Translations under genes and position numbers: made by a program
Virus record (IMG/VR): IMGVR_UViG_3300025266_000009
Location: 1-43,944 of that record
Length of the DNA stretch: 43,944 nt
DNA from: a virus
Strand: one strand, 5' to 3'
In this document: positions 15,773 to 25,700 of the stretch, piece by piece
Numbering within the stretch: position 1 is the first letter of the stretch
Layout of the letters: the number at the start of each line of letters is the position of its first letter
The notes under the pieces: model-generated
The model's database searches: none
The model's input: only the letters and a program-made list of their open reading frames with translations
Told to the model about the DNA's origin: nothing

Positions 15773-18700
15773 ATGCGTAAGAAAACTCAGTCAAAAGAAA
15801 TGAAAGCTTTAAGGGCTTTAAAGAAATTAAAGAACTATAGAGCTATGGCTTATGGTGGCGCAACAATAAACGAAGTTGTGACTTACGGAAGCAGCAGCGG
15901 CGGTGGCGGTGGTGGTAATTCTAATTACAACACTTCTTATAATAACTCTGCTGCTAGTTATGGTGGCTCTAGTGGCACCAACTATGGCGGAGGGACTGGC
16001 GGGGGTGGAAGCTCTACAAGCGCACCGCCCGTAGAAAAACAAGAAGAAGAAGAAGTAATAGACGAAATTATTGTTGAAGCCGAACCAATTCCTGAGCCTG
16101 AGAAAACATTAATTAGTGAAGGCTTTATAGATGAAAATGGAAACTATAATGCTCCTGTTTATAGCCTCTCTACTTCAGGTGCTAAGACACAAGAAGAGTT
16201 AGACGCAGAGGCTGAAGAGTTTGCGAAAGACAATCCAGAAATGACAGAAGAAGAGCTGGAAGAAAGAAAAAGAAAACGTGAAGAAGCAGAAGCAAACAAA
16301 ATATCCCCCGAAGACAACGCAAACGTACAAGAGGCAGTAAATACAATGAGTAGTGTAGCGAACGGTTACCCCGGAACATCTGAATACCCAAGCGGCGGCA
16401 CAGCGACTGAAGGCAGTACAGGCGATGTAAATACTAATGCTGGCGGTGCTCCAACAGACATTGAGCAAACAAACCCTACGTATGTAGCCCCCGAAATGGA
16501 GGCTGCAAAAATAGGTACTGCTGCTGGTTATGCGCCCAATATTACTGATGTGCGGAATATTGAAAAGCTTGACGATGCTGGAACTACTTATGCTGGTACA
16601 GTAGATGCTCCCGCAGGCGTAGGTTATAGTTCTCAGAAAGCCCCCACTAAAGTAGAAGCGCCATCAGGCATGGAGGGCGAGACATACACCGCAGAGCAGG
16701 CTGGGTACGGCACAGATGTCACAAATGCAGTAGGCACAGTATCTGAAGAAGCTCAAGCTGAACTAGATGACGCTACGCTTACAGCAAAAGCTGAAGCTGC
16801 TGAGCGTAATAAAGCTGAAGAGAAGCTGGCTGAAGCAAGCGATAAAATTGTTTTTGACCCCAGCAAAGGTGCTTATGTTAATGAGGTTACTGGCAAAACT
16901 GCAACCGTGGAGCAAACAGAAGCAGCAGAGAAAAAAGACCGTGCTCTTATTACAGACGCTACTATGTCTGAAGGGGATGCTGCAAAAATTAAAGATATAG
17001 CTGGCTTTGACGCAGCTCAGCGCAGAACAGTTAAGGGAACCGCAGCTAAATCTTCAGCGGCTGAAATGCTTACAGCAGTGGCTGAGATGCCTCCTGAAAT
17101 TGCCGCTGCTATTGTAGAAGACCCCGCAACAGTTGAGATAGCTTTAGACAAAGAGCCAGTAGAAGTAAGAGCTGCTATTGCCGCACTGCCTACAGAAGCT
17201 TTAGTATCTTCACAAATTGAAAGCTTATTAGGCGGGATGGAAGACGGAAACGTGCCGCTGTGGGCTAAGCCTGCGGTGTCGCAAGTAGAGCAGATGTTAG
17301 CTAAGCGGGGCATGACAACTTCTACTATAGGCCGAGACGCTTTATTTAACGCTATTATTCAATCTGCGATGCCTATAGCTCAAAGCAATGCTCAAGCACT
17401 CCAGTCTCGTGCAGCTCAAAACTTGAGCAATGAGCAGCAGGCCAATATGTCTACAGCTACGTTGGACATGCAAAGACGCTTAGCAAATTTAGCTAACGAG
17501 CAAACGTCTTATTCGCAGACAGCTCAAATGGCTCAGCAAATGTCAACACTGCAAAGCCAGTTTAGACAAGATGCTGTAATGACAACCGCTCAGCAACAAC
17601 AGCAGACACGTACTCAAGACCTTGCTAACCGACAAGAAACCGCTAAAGTTAATGCAATGAACGACCAAGCAATGCGAGCGCAAAACCTTGGTAACGAACA
17701 GCAAGTTGAGTTAGCTGAAATGCAGTACATGAATGCTACTGAGTCTGAGAACATGTCTGCTTTGCAGCAAGAGCGGATGGCTGAGTTCCAAGTAGCCGCA
17801 GACTTCATGTCTAAAAATGCAGGATTTGTTCAACAGATGAACCTTGCTAATTTAAGCGCCGAGCAACAAACAAAACTGGCTAACTTAACTTCTCAGAATC
17901 AAGCAGCAAGTGAAACCCTTAGTAACGAACAAGCAACAGAGCTTGCAAATTTAAATACTAAAATGCAAACTAATTTGTTGCAGGGTAAAATTGCAGCAGA
18001 AATGAATCAAGCACAGCTTACCGCCGACCAGCAAAGAGCAGTCCAAAACGCTTCAATGGTTGCCGGTGTAGATATGTCTAAGTTTAGTGCTGCTCAGCAA
18101 GTTGAGTTAACTAATAGTAAGTTTATGCAGACTATGGTAGCTACTAAGTTTACCGCTGACCAGCAAGCCGCAATGCAGAACGCTACCGCAATGGCAACTC
18201 TGGACATGGCTAACTTAGACAAGAACATTAAGCTTGCTGCACAGAACGCACAGGCTTTCTTGCAGATGGACATGACTAACTTGAGCAACGAACAACAATC
18301 AAATGTACTCAAAGCTCAGAACCAACAACAAGTCCTATTGAGCGATACCGCAGCTGAGAATGCTGCACTTCAGTTTAACGCAGCTAACGAGCAACAGACA
18401 CAACAGTTTATGGCAAGCCTTGGAGTGCAAGTAGAGCAGTATAACTCTTCTTCAAATGCAGCACGTGAGCAGTTCAACGCTACTGCACAAGATAGAGCGG
18501 CGGCAATAGATGCAGGCAACGAGTTACAGGCCGCATCACTCCAAGCTCAGCTAGACACAGATGTTGCTAAGTTTAACGAACAACAAGATTTTCAGCGTGA
18601 CCAGTGGAATGCCTCAAACGCACAGGCTGTTGAGCAATCTAATGTTCAGTGGCGCAGACAAGCTAACTTAGCTGATACCGCAGCGCAAAACTCTGCAAAC

Positions 18701-18925
18701 CAGCAAAACGCTCAGATAGCTTATAACTTAACATCTCAAGAACAGACGCAGCTGTGGCAGCAGTTACGTGATGAAGCCGCTTACATTCGACAGAACTTTG
18801 AAAACGAGCAGCAACGAAAAGCTCAGATGTTGGCTACAGCTATTGGTAACGAGAAGGTGTTTAAGTCTGACGACAGAACAAAAGTTTCTGCAATGTTAAA
18901 TACACTTAACACAGCTATTGGTTAA
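15773..18925 (+). CDS. Long Gln/Ala/Asn-rich helical repeat virion protein
   Basis: A 1050-residue protein with AGGAA eight bases before ATG. The first 45 residues are basic, then a Gly/Ser/Asn-rich linker (residues about 42-80) and a highly acidic segment (EKQEEEEVIDEIIVEAEP). Residues about 500-590 include EMLTAVAEMPPEIAAAIVED-like helices. From about residue 540 to 1020 there are many repeats of a motif like NLSNEQQ or NLANEQ every 13-35 residues, giving a long Gln-rich helix without obvious membrane spans. The C-terminus has KVFKSDDRTKVSAMLNTLN. Similar repeat proteins are known to me in virions of marine podoviruses and cyanophages. It is likely a structural or internal protein. Confidence 0.7.
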   Translation: MRKKTQSKEMKALRALKKLKNYRAMAYGGATINEVVTYGSSSGGGGGGNSNYNTSYNNSAASYGGSSGTNYGGGTGGGGSSTSAPPVEKQEEEEVIDEIIVEAEPIPEPEKTLISEGFIDENGNYNAPVYSLSTSGAKTQEELDAEAEEFAKDNPEMTEEELEERKRKREEAEANKISPEDNANVQEAVNTMSSVANGYPGTSEYPSGGTATEGSTGDVNTNAGGAPTDIEQTNPTYVAPEMEAAKIGTAAGYAPNITDVRNIEKLDDAGTTYAGTVDAPAGVGYSSQKAPTKVEAPSGMEGETYTAEQAGYGTDVTNAVGTVSEEAQAELDDATLTAKAEAAERNKAEEKLAEASDKIVFDPSKGAYVNEVTGKTATVEQTEAAEKKDRALITDATMSEGDAAKIKDIAGFDAAQRRTVKGTAAKSSAAEMLTAVAEMPPEIAAAIVEDPATVEIALDKEPVEVRAAIAALPTEALVSSQIESLLGGMEDGNVPLWAKPAVSQVEQMLAKRGMTTSTIGRDALFNAIIQSAMPIAQSNAQALQSRAAQNLSNEQQANMSTATLDMQRRLANLANEQTSYSQTAQMAQQMSTLQSQFRQDAVMTTAQQQQQTRTQDLANRQETAKVNAMNDQAMRAQNLGNEQQVELAEMQYMNATESENMSALQQERMAEFQVAADFMSKNAGFVQQMNLANLSAEQQTKLANLTSQNQAASETLSNEQATELANLNTKMQTNLLQGKIAAEMNQAQLTADQQRAVQNASMVAGVDMSKFSAAQQVELTNSKFMQTMVATKFTADQQAAMQNATAMATLDMANLDKNIKLAAQNAQAFLQMDMTNLSNEQQSNVLKAQNQQQVLLSDTAAENAALQFNAANEQQTQQFMASLGVQVEQYNSSSNAAREQFNATAQDRAAAIDAGNELQAASLQAQLDTDVAKFNEQQDFQRDQWNASNAQAVEQSNVQWRRQANLADTAAQNSANQQNAQIAYNLTSQEQTQLWQQLRDEAAYIRQNFENEQQRKAQMLATAIGNEKVFKSDDRTKVSAMLNTLNTAIG

Positions 18926-18973
18926 AGCTAGCAACCACAACTCTAAATAATTAAACACTAAAGGTATTAAATA

Positions 18974-20206
18974 ATGGGATTTTTTAAAAGCATTAAAAAA
19001 GGTTTTAAAAAGGTTGGCAAGGGCTTCAAGTCTGCGTTTAAGTCTATCGGCAAAGGCATCAGGTCTGCTATGAGTAAGGTGGGTAAATTCATGGGCAAGA
19101 TTGGCTGGGTAGGCCAACTAGCTTTGATGTTTACTCCAGTCGGAGCTATGATGAGTAATATGTTTTCAAGTATAGGTAACGTAGCTGGAGGCATGTTTTC
19201 AAATGTTACAGGAGCTTTAGCTAAAGGCGGTAAGTTTGCTCAAGGCGCTGGTAAGCTTCTTGAGGCCGGTGCAAGCTTTGCAAAAGCAGGACACTCAGCG
19301 TTCAGAACTATTACAGACGGTGTTGCAGCATTTACTAATGAGTTTGTAGGCGCAACATTAAATAAAATTCCGGGGATGGAAAGCCTGTTGCCGGGAATTA
19401 AAGGCAAAGAGTTTGGCAACCTTTGGAGCACTACTGAAAACGCAGTAATGAAAAATGCTAATCTTGTAGTTTCTAACTTTCAAGATGGTCTTAAATCTGG
19501 AGGTCAAATATTCTCAGCCACCCAAGCTAATGTTGTTAATGATTCTCTTGCGCTGACAGGCAAAGGAACTATTCCCGGCAGCAAGGCACAAACAGGCATG
19601 GCTGATAAACCTTCTACGTTTGTTGAAAATACAAGCAAGTCTACATTTAAAACGGGTGACCCAGTTCCGGGTCGAGAGATTCCTTCTACTGGTGAGATTG
19701 TACCTAATACATATGAAGCTGACGTTGAGGGTGACTTTTCTTATGATAAACCAACAAGTCAACAAATGATTAGTGAGTCTGGAGGAATTCAAATAGATAA
19801 ACCTACGTTTGAAAAATCAACCAGCATGTTAGACAAAGTAACCGACTACGGAAGCAAGTTGTACGATAATGCTGTTACTTCGGTGCAGGGAATCCCCGAC
19901 AAGATTTTAGAAACTCCGGGAAAGTTTGTAGACAGCATCGGCAAAAGAGTTGTCAGCGGCGTTGAAACAAGAGCTATGCAGGCTATTGGACTTGAAGACA
20001 AGACGGTGTACAATACAACTCAGTATAATGCTCATGTCCCTGAGGTTAACATGGCCCCAGCAGGGCAATACGCCTCTGCGGACATTAACGACAGAGCCAT
20101 GCAGATTCAAGTTAGCGGCCAGAACCACTACCAGCAGAACCCTTACGGCTATGGCGCTTCTCAATACTTACAACAGATGGCACGGTCTACTGGAGGAACG
20201 GCATAA
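18974..20206 (+). CDS. Internal virion protein with cationic amphipathic N-terminus
   Basis: A 410-residue protein with AAGG before ATG 18974. The first 35 residues are strongly basic with Phe/Ile/Gly spaced as an amphipathic helix (KSIKKGFKKVGKGFKSAFKS). They are followed by a Gly/Ala/Met-rich hydrophobic region (LALMFTPVGAMMSNMFSSIG, residues about 50-70) and a further glycine-rich segment. The C-terminal half is polar and includes TSQQMISESGG and a Gln/Tyr-rich end. The N-terminal pattern looks like a membrane-active peptide, so a part in crossing the inner membrane during DNA ejection is plausible. It sits in the run of internal protein genes and its stop overlaps the next ATG (TAATG). 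Confidence 0.65.
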   Translation: MGFFKSIKKGFKKVGKGFKSAFKSIGKGIRSAMSKVGKFMGKIGWVGQLALMFTPVGAMMSNMFSSIGNVAGGMFSNVTGALAKGGKFAQGAGKLLEAGASFAKAGHSAFRTITDGVAAFTNEFVGATLNKIPGMESLLPGIKGKEFGNLWSTTENAVMKNANLVVSNFQDGLKSGGQIFSATQANVVNDSLALTGKGTIPGSKAQTGMADKPSTFVENTSKSTFKTGDPVPGREIPSTGEIVPNTYEADVEGDFSYDKPTSQQMISESGGIQIDKPTFEKSTSMLDKVTDYGSKLYDNAVTSVQGIPDKILETPGKFVDSIGKRVVSGVETRAMQAIGLEDKTVYNTTQYNAHVPEVNMAPAGQYASADINDRAMQIQVSGQNHYQQNPYGYGASQYLQQMARSTGGTA

Positions 20207-20781
20207 TGGATGAAGAACTATACAACGCAGAGCGGTCTAAAATGGGCAGGTCTATTCCGGGCCAGTCGCTAACTAACGACCCCGCTAACCCAGCTCCTTA
20301 TGAGAAAGCTCCAGAGATTACCAATGTTCACGAAGGCACTATTTACTTGTGGGACTTTATAACTGAAGAAACTGTTTACGCATCTCTGATGACAGGCATT
20401 GATAAAGGCGTACCTGTGATGGCTATTGTACAGGTAATTCTTTTTAACGAGTTTCAGAAAGGCAAGTGGAACCCTGACTTAATGTTGATGTTGGCTGAAC
20501 CCTGTGCATATATTCTTATTGCCCTTGCTGAGCGTTTAGACCTCGACATTATAATCGACAATGACGAAGAAGAGGGGGATGTGTTTGGTGTTGATATGGA
20601 AGAAAAGAAACTAGAAGAACTAAGAAACTCTATAATTCCTCAAGGATTTATTACCGAAGAGATGGCGGGTGAGATGAAAAACCTTCCTACAATGGGAAGT
20701 CTTCTTGAGCCGCAACCAGAAGAAACAACTCCAGAATCTCCAGCGCAACCTAGCCTCATGGCACAACCTGAAGGACAATAA
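20206..20781 (+). CDS. Acidic virion-region protein of unknown function
   Basis: A 191-residue protein with GGAGG nine bases before its ATG. The N-terminal 50 residues are polar. Residues about 55-115 are helical and hydrophobic (ETVYASLMTGIDKGVPVMAI, LMLMLAEPCAYILIALAERL) but not clearly transmembrane. An Asp/Glu run follows (DNDEEEGDVFGVDMEEKKLE), and the tail is Pro/Glu/Gln-rich. It lies between two internal virion protein genes and three bases before the next start. Small acidic partners of this kind occur in the same place in related marine phages. I do not recognise a named family. Confidence 0.6.
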   Translation: MDEELYNAERSKMGRSIPGQSLTNDPANPAPYEKAPEITNVHEGTIYLWDFITEETVYASLMTGIDKGVPVMAIVQVILFNEFQKGKWNPDLMLMLAEPCAYILIALAERLDLDIIIDNDEEEGDVFGVDMEEKKLEELRNSIIPQGFITEEMAGEMKNLPTMGSLLEPQPEETTPESPAQPSLMAQPEGQ

Positions 20782-20783
20782 AC

Positions 20784-22694
20784 ATGGCACAAGATTCAAT
20801 CGCATATGGTGAGAGCCTCTTAGCAGATGTTAGAGAAAGAAATGCTAAAGAACAAAAAAGAGCTGAGTCACGCGCAAAGAAAGATTTTTGGAAGGGCGCT
20901 GCTGTTAAGATAGGGCTTGACGTTGCTCAGGATATAATGGGTCAGCGACAGACGGCTTTCTTAAACAATGAAGAAAACATGGCTAACAAGCTACGAACCA
21001 CTAAAGCTTACAACCAAAGCACGACAATTACAGCGCGTGAAACAGAAGCACAGGCTTTTGACGGAGGCTACGATGCTTATTGGGCAGGTCAAGCAAACAC
21101 AGAAGTTGATGCGTACTTGCAAACTAAATTTGCTCCCGGCACGTATAATCCGTCTGCATACGCCTTGCATAAAAAACAACTTTCTTCTAGGTATGGACAA
21201 GAATTAGCTAAACAGCATAAGGAAGAGTTACAGTATACAAATGATTTTTTATCTGCTGGCGGCAGTAAAGACGCTTACAATGACCTTATTAAAAAATCAA
21301 AAGCAGGTACTCTTACTGGTGCTCTTTCTAATTGGGTTGGAAAAAGTACAGGTGTGCTTGACGCAGATTTGCATAATGATACTATTGCAAACCTTTTAGA
21401 ATCTTCAGACAAGCTAACAGGTTACAACGTAGACAAAAAATCTTATGAGAATGCTTATGCACAAACAGGCGACTCTGCTTTGTCTGTGTTTATAGCTGAG
21501 CAAAATTTAGGCAGGTCTGATTTAGGACAAAAACCGCCGACTATTGGGGAAGTCATAATGGAGGAGGGTTCGTTTGGTGTCAAAACTCCTATGGTTCCTG
21601 TTCAACATTATAATGAAAACGGAAATCCCTCTTACATAGACTTTGTTAGACAAGGAAATGACGGAAGCATTAATTTAGACACCCCTCAAGCTACGTCTTC
21701 AAGGCAGGGCTTTGATTTGCTTTCTTCTCAAATTCGAAGTGCTACAGGCCCAGAAAAAGCATTCTTGGATGCTGGTAACAAGGGCGTAAGAAGCATTGCA
21801 TCCGACAGAAGCGAAACGCTTACCGAAGCACTAGAGCAGAAAGTTAAAGATGCTGGACACAAGTCCACTAGTAAAATAGGTCAGCAAATGCTTCAAGCAG
21901 AATTTGATAATGTTGGAGCAGTTGCAGGCGCAGTTATCTTCCGTGCTAAAGAGGAGCAGTGGGCGCAAGCAGGCAACGCTAAATTAATTGCTGGAGAAAT
22001 GGTTGCTCAGGCATACGAAAACGGAAACGCAGATAGAGCCTTGTCTGGTGCTGGATTAAGAAATCCTTATCATACTATGTTTGCTATTGAGGGGGTAATT
22101 AACGCTCAGAGAATGACGAATACTGACGGAATGGGTAAACTTGGCGGCGCTGATAATGCACTAAACCTTTATGAAGCTTACAGAACAGAAACAGTTGACG
22201 GCAGAGCTAAGATTGATGCTGCACTTAAAGCTAACAATAATTTTGACGGGAAAGTAGGGCCGTTGTTTGGTGAAATACATGAAACTATTAAGTCTCTTAT
22301 TAATAGTAACCCTCCCATAAGAGGCACTGCTGAAACTCTTTATGCGAAGCACACGGAATTATTTCCAAAGAAAATTCCTGACAGCACTTCTAAAGTTCCT
22401 GTTGTTCCTGAAGAAGTTGTTGAAGAAGAAGCTGTTGAAACAGTAATGTCTGTTATTCCTGTCCCTGCTGAATTTAATCGGCGTGAAGAGCGAGCAGTCA
22501 CTCTTCAACGCACCGCTTATAAAGATTTACTTAAAGGAAAAGGGCGTGTTCAAAAATTAGAAGAAAAACTTGGGCGTTTAAAACCAACTGATGCAGTATT
22601 TGACATGCTTAATATTCGTAAAGAAAGAGCTTCAAAAGAATTTCAAAATCTTTACAGTCAGTACATGAAAAACTACGGCCCAGCAGAAGAATAA
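20784..22694 (+). CDS. Internal virion (core/ejection) protein
   Basis: A 636-residue protein with AAGGA before ATG. It begins with a charged helix (ADVRERNAKEQKRAESRAKK) followed by DFWKGAAVKIGLDVAQDIMG, and continues as mixed helices with no membrane span. A C-terminal acidic hinge (PEEVVEEEAVETVMSVIPVP) precedes a basic helical tail (KGKGRVQKLEEKLGRLKP). Length and position, just before a 2000-residue internal protein, match T7 gp15-like core proteins (747 residues). I see no catalytic motif. It would be packed within the head and ejected with DNA. The assignment is from order and composition. Confidence 0.65.
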   Translation: MAQDSIAYGESLLADVRERNAKEQKRAESRAKKDFWKGAAVKIGLDVAQDIMGQRQTAFLNNEENMANKLRTTKAYNQSTTITARETEAQAFDGGYDAYWAGQANTEVDAYLQTKFAPGTYNPSAYALHKKQLSSRYGQELAKQHKEELQYTNDFLSAGGSKDAYNDLIKKSKAGTLTGALSNWVGKSTGVLDADLHNDTIANLLESSDKLTGYNVDKKSYENAYAQTGDSALSVFIAEQNLGRSDLGQKPPTIGEVIMEEGSFGVKTPMVPVQHYNENGNPSYIDFVRQGNDGSINLDTPQATSSRQGFDLLSSQIRSATGPEKAFLDAGNKGVRSIASDRSETLTEALEQKVKDAGHKSTSKIGQQMLQAEFDNVGAVAGAVIFRAKEEQWAQAGNAKLIAGEMVAQAYENGNADRALSGAGLRNPYHTMFAIEGVINAQRMTNTDGMGKLGGADNALNLYEAYRTETVDGRAKIDAALKANNNFDGKVGPLFGEIHETIKSLINSNPPIRGTAETLYAKHTELFPKKIPDSTSKVPVVPEEVVEEEAVETVMSVIPVPAEFNRREERAVTLQRTAYKDLLKGKGRVQKLEEKLGRLKPTDAVFDMLNIRKERASKEFQNLYSQYMKNYGPAEE

Positions 22695-22712
22695 TTTAAA
22701 GGATAAAATTTA

Positions 22713-25700
22713 ATGTCAAAAACTTTTAGTGATTATCTAAACGAAAGCCCGGATGCTTCTTCTGAATACTTAACAGAGTCTCAAAAACTAAGTAGCGACA
22801 ACTCTATTATACCAGAAGGCTACAGCGTAACAGACTTTGAGGAAGACGCTTCAGTTCAAGTAGCTTTTGATAAAGTTACGGATTACTTATCAGAGCATCG
22901 TGGTTTAGGTTCGGCTTTAATCGACCAAGCAACAATAGGAAAGCAAACTGATATTCCTGAGTTCTTGCGAGATGATGTTGCACGTATCGGCTCACCTTTA
23001 AGCAAAGCAAATATACTTAAAGACGCTCCAGAAGAGGTGAAAGCAGCTTATCGTTTAATGCAAGATAGGTTTAATGCTGCTGAGCTTTCTGGTGCCGGTG
23101 AGTGGGCTTCTGCGGTAGGCGACTACGGCGCTGACGTACTATTCAACCCTGAAACTATCGGTGTACTTGGAAGCTTGTTTGCTACTCCAGCTACTGGCGG
23201 TGTCTCTGCTGTTGCAGGTGTAGCTACACGTAAAGTAGCTCAGCAGGGCGCACGTAGTGTACTAGCCAACGCTATTAGAGCTACTAAGGCTGCACAAACT
23301 GCTAACCCTTATAAGGCTGTAGCGGGCATTGGTGCTATCTACGGTGGCGCAGGCTCTCACGTAGCTCAAGAACTTGACTTAGCTATTGGTCAAAAAGACG
23401 AATATAGTATTATGGAAACTGCTCAAGGCGTAGGCATTGGCGCACTTGCGGGTATGGGTTTGTATGGTGCAGGCTCTAAAATTGGAAACAGATATTTTAG
23501 AGACGCTTCAACTCCTCGCAAAGAACCTTCTAAAGAAGTAGGCGCTGCGCTATACGATGATGCTTTAGATGGTGAATTTATTCCTGCTTCTGGTGGAACT
23601 CTAGTAGATGAAGCGCTTAGGTTAGGAGGCCCAGAAGGGTCAACTGCTAAAGTTGTAGACGGTTCTGATTCTCTTAATGCGGCAGCTAAGAAGTTTGCTG
23701 ATGACTTAGGCGGCGGTGAGAAAACACAGAAAGAAATCTTGCGTATGATTCGAGCCGCAGCAGACTCTGAAGACACGGCAGAAAACGTAACTAATCGAGT
23801 TAAGCAAGGCTTGCACACTATTGCATCTGACCTAAGTGGAAATTTCTTTGGTAAAGCTGCTGGCGTGTTGTCTCCGATTACAGGGTTATCTGGAACTGCT
23901 GCTCAACTACAGAAAAAACTAAGCCATGAGTTTGGAATTAAATATAAAGTCCAAGACAAAATTGTAGAAAAAGACTTGTCTGAAGTACAGCGCGAAGTTA
24001 CCGGGAAATTTAACGACCGCTTCCGAGCTATTGTAGAAGACATTTCATTGCACTCTGCTAAAGGCACATTAGCTGAAGAGATGAATGCAGCTTTAATGCT
24101 ATCTGTTCGTAGCTCTAAGCCTATTAAACATAGCGGTTTTGATTCAGTTACAAACAAAGCAATCAACAAAGCCGCAGCAGGCGTTAAAACTTTATACTCT
24201 GATATGGGTGTACAGCTTGAAAAGATTGGAGTTATTGATAAGCTAGTTGAGAATTACGTTCCACGTATGTGGAGCCGCACAGCTATCGAAAAGAATAAAA
24301 AGGGCTTAATGGATTTATTTGAGTCTAAAGGAAATATGTCTAAAGGAGACGCAAGACGTACCGTTGATTCAATGTTAGACGTACAGAACCAAGTAGACTC
24401 TGGTGGAAGTGGCGGGTATTTCTTCTCATCTAAGCGTAAGCTTAACGACATTGCGGAAGACGCAGACTTTCAAGAGTTTTTAAATGATGACATTTTAGGT
24501 TCTTTACACGCTTATACTTTCCAAGCTGGTAAGTCTATTGCTAAGCATCGTGTACTGGGTGTTAAAAACTTTGATGAATTTAAAGGTTTTTACATTAACC
24601 GCATTCGTAAAGAGCTTGAAGAAAAGGGTGAAACTTTTTCAGCTAAGCAAGAAAAACAAGTTGAAATGCTTTATCGTACAGCTACGGGCGAAGGCTTGGA
24701 GCGTTACGGCAAGACAGCCCAAGACGTTGCGGATACTTACAGCTTTGTAAACCGAGTTTCTATGCTAGGCTTAGCAACACTGTCAAGTTTAACAGAAGTG
24801 TTTTTAAACATTGGTAAGGCTGGTGTACGTAACTCTGCTAAAGGGCTAGGTGAAGCTATAGAGGTGTCATTTAAAAGCCTTACAAAAGACCTTGAGACTA
24901 ACCTAGTAACTAACAACAAGTTGACTGTTACAGAAGCTATGGCAGAGATGCGGCAGTTTAGTATCCACATTGACCAAGCGATGGCCCAAGTAGGAGACAG
25001 GCTTTCTGGAGACGCTTTAGTTAATGAGCGTTTACAAAATGCAAGTAACAAGTTTTTCCGTTTAAACATGCTAGACCAGTGGACTAAGTTTGTTCAAGCT
25101 GCGTCTTTTTCTAGTGGTAAGCACATGATTTCAGAAAACATTGAAAAGCTTGCAGCTAACGGAACTCGTAAGCTTGATAGCAGTATGCAAGTAAGAGCAG
25201 GTGAGTTAGCTGAGCTAGGGATTGATTACAAGAAGGCTATAGATTGGCAGAAAGCGGGCGCTAATACTGATGATGATTTTTATAAGTCTTCAGTGTTGGG
25301 CGGCGTAGCTCGTTATACAAACTCTGTAGTATTACAGCCTACAGCAATGTCTGGACTAAAGCCTTTACTTTACTCTAACCCTAAGACTTCTATTTTGTTT
25401 CAGTTGTTAAGCTATCCTGCTGCGTTTACAAACACCGTACTTAAAGGGGCGGCTAAGTCTTTAACTAAAGCTCCTGTACGCAACGGCGCTAAGTTAATTC
25501 CTGCGGCTTTAATTATGACGGGCATGTCACGCTGGACAAACTATCTAAGAACTAACGGCGAAAGTGAAAGAGGTAAAGACTTAGATGAAGTCTTGTATAA
25601 CTCGGTAGCTCGTTGGGGCGGTAATGGTTTACTGCTTGATAGCTTTAATCGTGCTAAGACTTCTGCCAAATATTCTGGCAGCGCTTTGTCTTATGCTACT

